Shown piece after piece: positions 59,481 to 64,000 of a DNA stretch of 64,000 bases. The notes beneath the pieces are model-generated. The model did not search any database. It was not told the origin of the DNA and saw only the letters and a program-made list of their open reading frames with translations. The stretch is from NCBI RefSeq assembly GCF_027580225.2, contig NC_073354.2, positions 33,458,501 to 33,522,500 of the forward strand. Reading direction: 5' to 3'. Each line of letters starts with the position of its first letter. Positions within the stretch are counted from its first letter, which is position 1. Origin of the DNA: Misgurnus anguillicaudatus. Its lineage: Eukaryota > Chordata > Actinopteri > Cypriniformes > Cobitidae. The position numbers and the translations under genes were made by a program.

Positions 59481-61166
59481 ACTTTTTATTTATGCCGTAA
59501 AGAGCAAGGCAGCTTACTAGGTTGAGTAACAGAGCCAATAAAAAAAATTCACAATATTGTTTCAGAACCTCTGGGGACTTTCTTGTTGAATCTGTGTTTT
59601 GTTGTTCGGTGCCGTTTTCTCGCCTAAGAGAACAGACATTCCTTTTCCCACATACACATGAAAACATTGCAGAGACATGCATGCCACCAGCAAATCAACT
59701 AATGTGCTATAATTATACATTGATGCTTTGAAGTGCTGCTTGTGCATATTTGTCCGTACTATTCAAAGAACATTAAAGAGCATCCAAAATAAAACTCCGG
59801 AGATAGATCCAATGCACTATTTAGTCAAATGCGAACCTCTCTCCGTACATACTGTACATACTGTACATACAACAAACCCGAGCCGAAACTTTAACTAAAG
59901 TTCTGTCGAAAGATTTGTTTTGAAGACTTTAAAGGCCTTTCTCTTTGAATCCCCTCTGAATGCGTGTTGAGTAAAACTGAATCGGGAGCTAAAAAAAGAT
60001 ATTTTCCCCATGAATGGATTTCCCCGCATCCCTCAGGACACCTCAAACATTGTTAAAGCGACATCAAAGGCAATTACCGAACGCAGTGCCAAGGTGTGCG
60101 CTCTCCCTCTCTGACTCAGCTTTGTGCCCCATGCATATTTCATTTCGGCCTTTGTGAAAGTAAATGTGTGTGGGCCGCTGTGGGCGTGAGCGCCTCCCAG
60201 AATCCTTTGTGTCCGATTTCAGCAGCGCAGGTGGTATGTCAGAGATTTAAGGTGTTTTTTTGCAACAGGTAGTGGCTTTTGTGTCGAGCCTGATTGAGCT
60301 ATCGCGTTTAAACAAGACGAGGGCGATGAAGACGGGACAAAGGCCGCATGTCGCCCACCTTTAACAAAGCAGGCAGGTGTCGTCTGATCTACCGGTTCAT
60401 CTCTTGTGACATACTACAGGAGCAGCTCTGAGGCGCAAGGTGATCCCTGCCTTTTTTAACAACTTCCTGTTCTTGTCACCGGTCCACTCAGATTACAACA
60501 TCGAGCTTGTTCTGGCCGTTTCAGTGCCAACAAACTAATTTTCAGGTGTGCAATTGATCTAAGCCATCCATTTAACACCTCTATCCTCCGGGGAGTGTGT
60601 GGGCTGGTAATTGAGCCAAGTTAGGAGATGGTGCTAGTTGGATCGTGACTGAAAGTCCATCCTTTTTTGGAGCGTCATTTCCGGCAGACCGTGCATATGT
60701 TCGGACTGTGACAAAAGGGATTAGTTTCATGTTCTTCTGCAGTATGACTAAGTGCATTAATCAAATTGCTTCTTCCTTTTCTCATTCATGTCTTCCTATC
60801 AGTTTCTCCATCAAGATCAAAGCCTGGTTTGAATGGGCAGTAAAATACATCCTACCCAAAGTGTAGAATAACTTCCAGGATTACGTAGGTATACCCATTA
60901 CAATTTTAACATGTTTGTTATATAAGTAATAAGAATTGTGTTATTATTTGGAGACCGCTTCGAGTTCAATCACACATAAGCCTAAGATATGCACATAAGA
61001 TATGCATATACAGTATGACTGCATTATTTCTTTGTGCTTTTTAAGTCTTTCCTGTTTATAAAACCATATAAATAAAAAACAAGCGAAAAAGAGTATGACA
61101 TTAAGAGTATGGAGCTGTAAAATTTTATAGCTAAGATATATAAAATATATATTTTATGAGAAATAT
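59481..61166. other. single-copy non-coding stretch
   Basis: 59900-60640 is complex, moderately GC-rich and repeat-free, and could hold conserved non-coding elements. No exon is supported. Confidence 0.45.
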
Positions 61167-61594
61167 TTAAAGGGGACATATCATGAAAATCTGACTTTTT
61201 GCATGTTTAAGTGCTATAATTGGGTCCCTAGCACTTCTATCAACCTAAAAAATGTGAATAAGAACAACCCAGTAACTTAGTTTTGGTAAACCATTCTCTG
61301 CAAGCATGTAAAAAATAGGTAATTGGGATTTGGCTCCCCTTGTGATGTCAGAAGGGGATAATACCGCACCTTAATCGGCACTATCCAACACGGCACTGCC
61401 ATTTAGTGCAGATATCAGCTAATTTGCTTTTAAAAGGACAAACCAAAAACGGCACATTTTTGCTCACACCTACAAAGTGGCATTTTAACATGTTATAATA
61501 AATTATCTATATGGTATTTTGAGCTAAAACTTCATATACGTACTCTGGGGACACCACAGATTTATTTTTGTTATGTGTAAAATGTCCCCTTTAA
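61167..61594. mobile_element. TTAA-type element GGGGACA family, complete copy, 428 bp
   Basis: TTAAAGGGGACATATCATG at the left and AAAATGTCCCCTTTAA at the right, with TTAA at both ends. The interior has CTTGTGATGTCAGAAGGGGA and CAAAGTGGCATTTTAACATG. Confidence 0.85.
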
Positions 61595-63140
61595 GTTGCA
61601 GATTTGTCAGATCTGAGCCCAGACTGTGACATGTCTGGAGTACATTTCTGGGAAATATTACCTTTATTTAAGCTTGCACAGAAATAATTTTTTACTATAA
61701 ATGATCAGTTACATGTCTAAATAAGATCTGAATATATTTAGTAATTTACTATAAAATTAGTTAACTTTAGTGTTAATTAGTCAACAAGTATATTAAAGGA
61801 AGAAAAATATAAATATGGAAACTTTCACAGATGTTCAATAGCAAAAAAATAAAAATTCGCAAACAATATCTCTCTTATATCTCTATTGTTTTTTTCATGA
61901 CAATATTAAGATTACATAGAAAGCAAATTGAGATTTAGCTTTTATACAGCTTCTCGCATTTAGAGATCTCACCAACAGGACAATCAGAAGAAGTCAATCC
62001 AAAGGACATTTTTGAGAAACCACTTGACATACAAAAGTGATATTTGAATGAAGTCTAATGAGCTACAAAAAATCGACAACCGAGCAACAAGTCTTTCCTT
62101 TGGGGTTTAGCTCGCTCATGCACGCATGCGAACACACACACAATAAAGAGATTATAAAAAGGTAAGAATGGTTTTTCATCTGAATGGTTCTTGAAGAACC
62201 AAAAATGGTTCTTATATGGCATCACTGTGAAGCACCTTTATTTTAAGAGTGCATGCACACACACATAGACACACATAATCTACCTGACTATTAGAAAATG
62301 AATAGAGTCCAGGGAGCATTCAATATCTAAAAATTGCTGTTGAAATAACATGTTTGCACGCCAGCTACAATTAAATAGTTTTAAATGAATATGCCTTTGA
62401 TGATATTTTTAGATGGTCCTTCCCTTCACAGAAGCTGCACTCAGTTCTTAGAGATTTTCCCCTTGCTTCAATTACCTATTGATGAGAAGGTTTCCCTCCT
62501 CTGGCACAGCTCTGGAAAAACATTGTCTGGTTCACTTTTAAGATGTCTCCAAAATCTATAAGTGGGCAACAGAAGCTGCCTTTTAATACTAATCTGGTTG
62601 AATTATTTGGGATTCTTGGATTCTTTGGAATGCTTATGAAGTTACTAAACAATCTTACTGTATTTTCTTTTTTTAAGATCTTAGGTTTAGTTTAGTTTTA
62701 TGTTTTTTTGCTTTCTATCTCCCTGGCATTCTCACTAAATGATAATTGCTACCGTGGGATAATAGTCAATACTGTAGCTCAGTATTTTGATAATGAGCAA
62801 CAAAATATGCCCCGGAGAAAGCGAGCGAGTCTGTCTTATGCCACACATGTAGACAATTACTCCACACCCATCTGCCATTAGGCAGAGTTACAGAGAATGT
62901 TTTCTACTTAATTAAATCCAAATCTCTCAATAGTGGAGCCTGAATGAAATATAATGTGTCTGGGTCTGTTTCTGTTTCTTATTTTTTTTTAGTTATGTTG
63001 AAAATGTAGAGAACATTATAAAACAGTTTTAAAAAGCTGTCGAGAGTTAGACTATCAGAAATCATTTAAAGATGAACAATGCATGAAAATTTGTAGATTG
63101 ATTCAGAAAATTCAAATCATTAAAAATGTAAAAAATGAAG
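61595..63140. other. non-coding sequence with one short repeat
   Basis: 62156-62260 is an AAGAACCATT-family fragment (CTTGAAGAACCAAAAATGG, CATCACTGTGAAGCACC). The rest is unassigned. Confidence 0.45.
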
Positions 63141-64000
63141 GTTATTAATAGGTTCTTCACAGTGATGCCATACAATAACCATTTTTGGTTCAGGCAAAGG
63201 TTCTTGTTATATTCTAAAGAACTTTTTTCTTTATAGAACCAGGTTCTCCTACACTGTAAAAATACTGTAGTTATGCAGGTGTTTGCCAGTAACTTACTGT
63301 AGATTTACATTTATGTTATTTATTGGCAACAGTTCGTTCAAAGTTAAATGAACATTAAACATTTACAGAATAAAACTATAACAGCTTCACGCAAAGCATT
63401 GTGGGACCCAGAAATCCTCATCAACCTTTTATCCTTCAGATTTTGGTTCCCAGAATGCTTCTCATGATGCCGTTATTTTAGTTTTACTCTGTAAAGATAA
63501 AGATTTGTTAATGTTTAATGTTCATTTAACTTTAAACAAACTGTTGCCAGTAAATAACAACAATTTAAATCTACAGTAAGTTACTGGAAAGCAGCCGCCA
63601 ATAATACTGTAATTTCTACAGAATTTTTTAACAGCGTATGGCATCTTAAAGCCTCTTTATTTTTAATACAGTAGTGTACATTGCCATGTGCTCCTAAAAA
63701 CAATTTGAACTTTCATATTCTGCTAATAATGTAAAAACTGTAAATACAGTAAATAACTAGAAATTACAGTGTTACTGGCAGCTAGCTGCCAGTAACTTAC
63801 TGTAGATTTAAATTTATGTTATTTACTGGCAACGGTTTGTTCAAAGTTAAATGAACATTAAATATTTACAGAATAAAACTATAAATTAACAGCTTCACGC
63901 AAAGCATTGTGGGACCCAGAAATCCTCATCAACCTTTTCCCTTCAGATTTTGTTTCCCAGAATGCTTTGCACGAGGCTGTTATTTTAGATTTATTCTGTA
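63141..64000. repeat. inverted-repeat elements running off the window
   Basis: 63141-63256 is an AAGAACCATT-family copy. From 63257, AGTAACTTACTGTAGATTT with TTCAAAGTTAAATGAACATT is mirrored by AATGTTCATTTAACTTTAAA and AAATCTACAGTAAGTTACT at 63515-63590. A second copy in direct orientation starts at about 63790 and continues past the edge. Confidence 0.7.

Overview
This window is nuclear DNA of a teleost fish, most likely a cyprinid. It is AT-rich, intron-rich and dense in short DNA transposons (8-bp hAT target duplications, TTAA-flanked foldback elements, tRNA-derived SINEs, cyprinid-type inverted repeats) and CA/TG microsatellites. There are no bacterial-style operons. I recognise only one cellular gene.

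That gene is runx2 (Runt-related transcription factor 2), on the minus strand from the proximal (P2) start at 46509 to the stop at 13247. I could place all six coding exons exactly. Every junction has AG/GT sites, and the internal exons of 157, 105, 174 and 162 nt match my recollection of the mammalian RUNX2 exon sizes. Together they encode 450 residues: the N-terminus MRIPV, a short five-Gln tract, the Runt DNA-binding domain, a nuclear localisation segment, a PPPY motif and the terminal VWRPY. RUNX2 rather than RUNX1/3 is indicated by the Gln tract, the [15 protein letters not shown] exon and the C-terminal exon. The runx2a or runx2b paralogue cannot be decided here. The distal P1 exon was not found and probably lies beyond the right edge.

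Layout: 1-8 kb is transposon-rich flank downstream of the gene. About 8-13.2 kb is the presumed 3' UTR or downstream flank, with a 2.35-kb hAT element. 13.2-46.5 kb is the runx2 body; its introns hold a ~2.5-kb minisatellite (15.35-17.85 kb), several large palindromic elements, and a nest around 36-39.6 kb containing a very young 2.5-kb LTR retrotransposon with its own 433-codon ORF. 46.5-47.1 kb is the P2 5' UTR/promoter with three RUNX-type motifs. 47.1-64 kb is upstream sequence (probably the P1-P2 intron) alternating complex single-copy DNA with DNA transposons.

I did not find a new multi-gene system. The best leads are the LTR element (near-identical LTRs, no recognisable primer-binding site, a single gag-like ORF with a tandem-repeat tail), a candidate 27-nt in-frame microexon that would split the RUNX2 nuclear localisation signal, and the RUNX-motif cluster upstream of P2.
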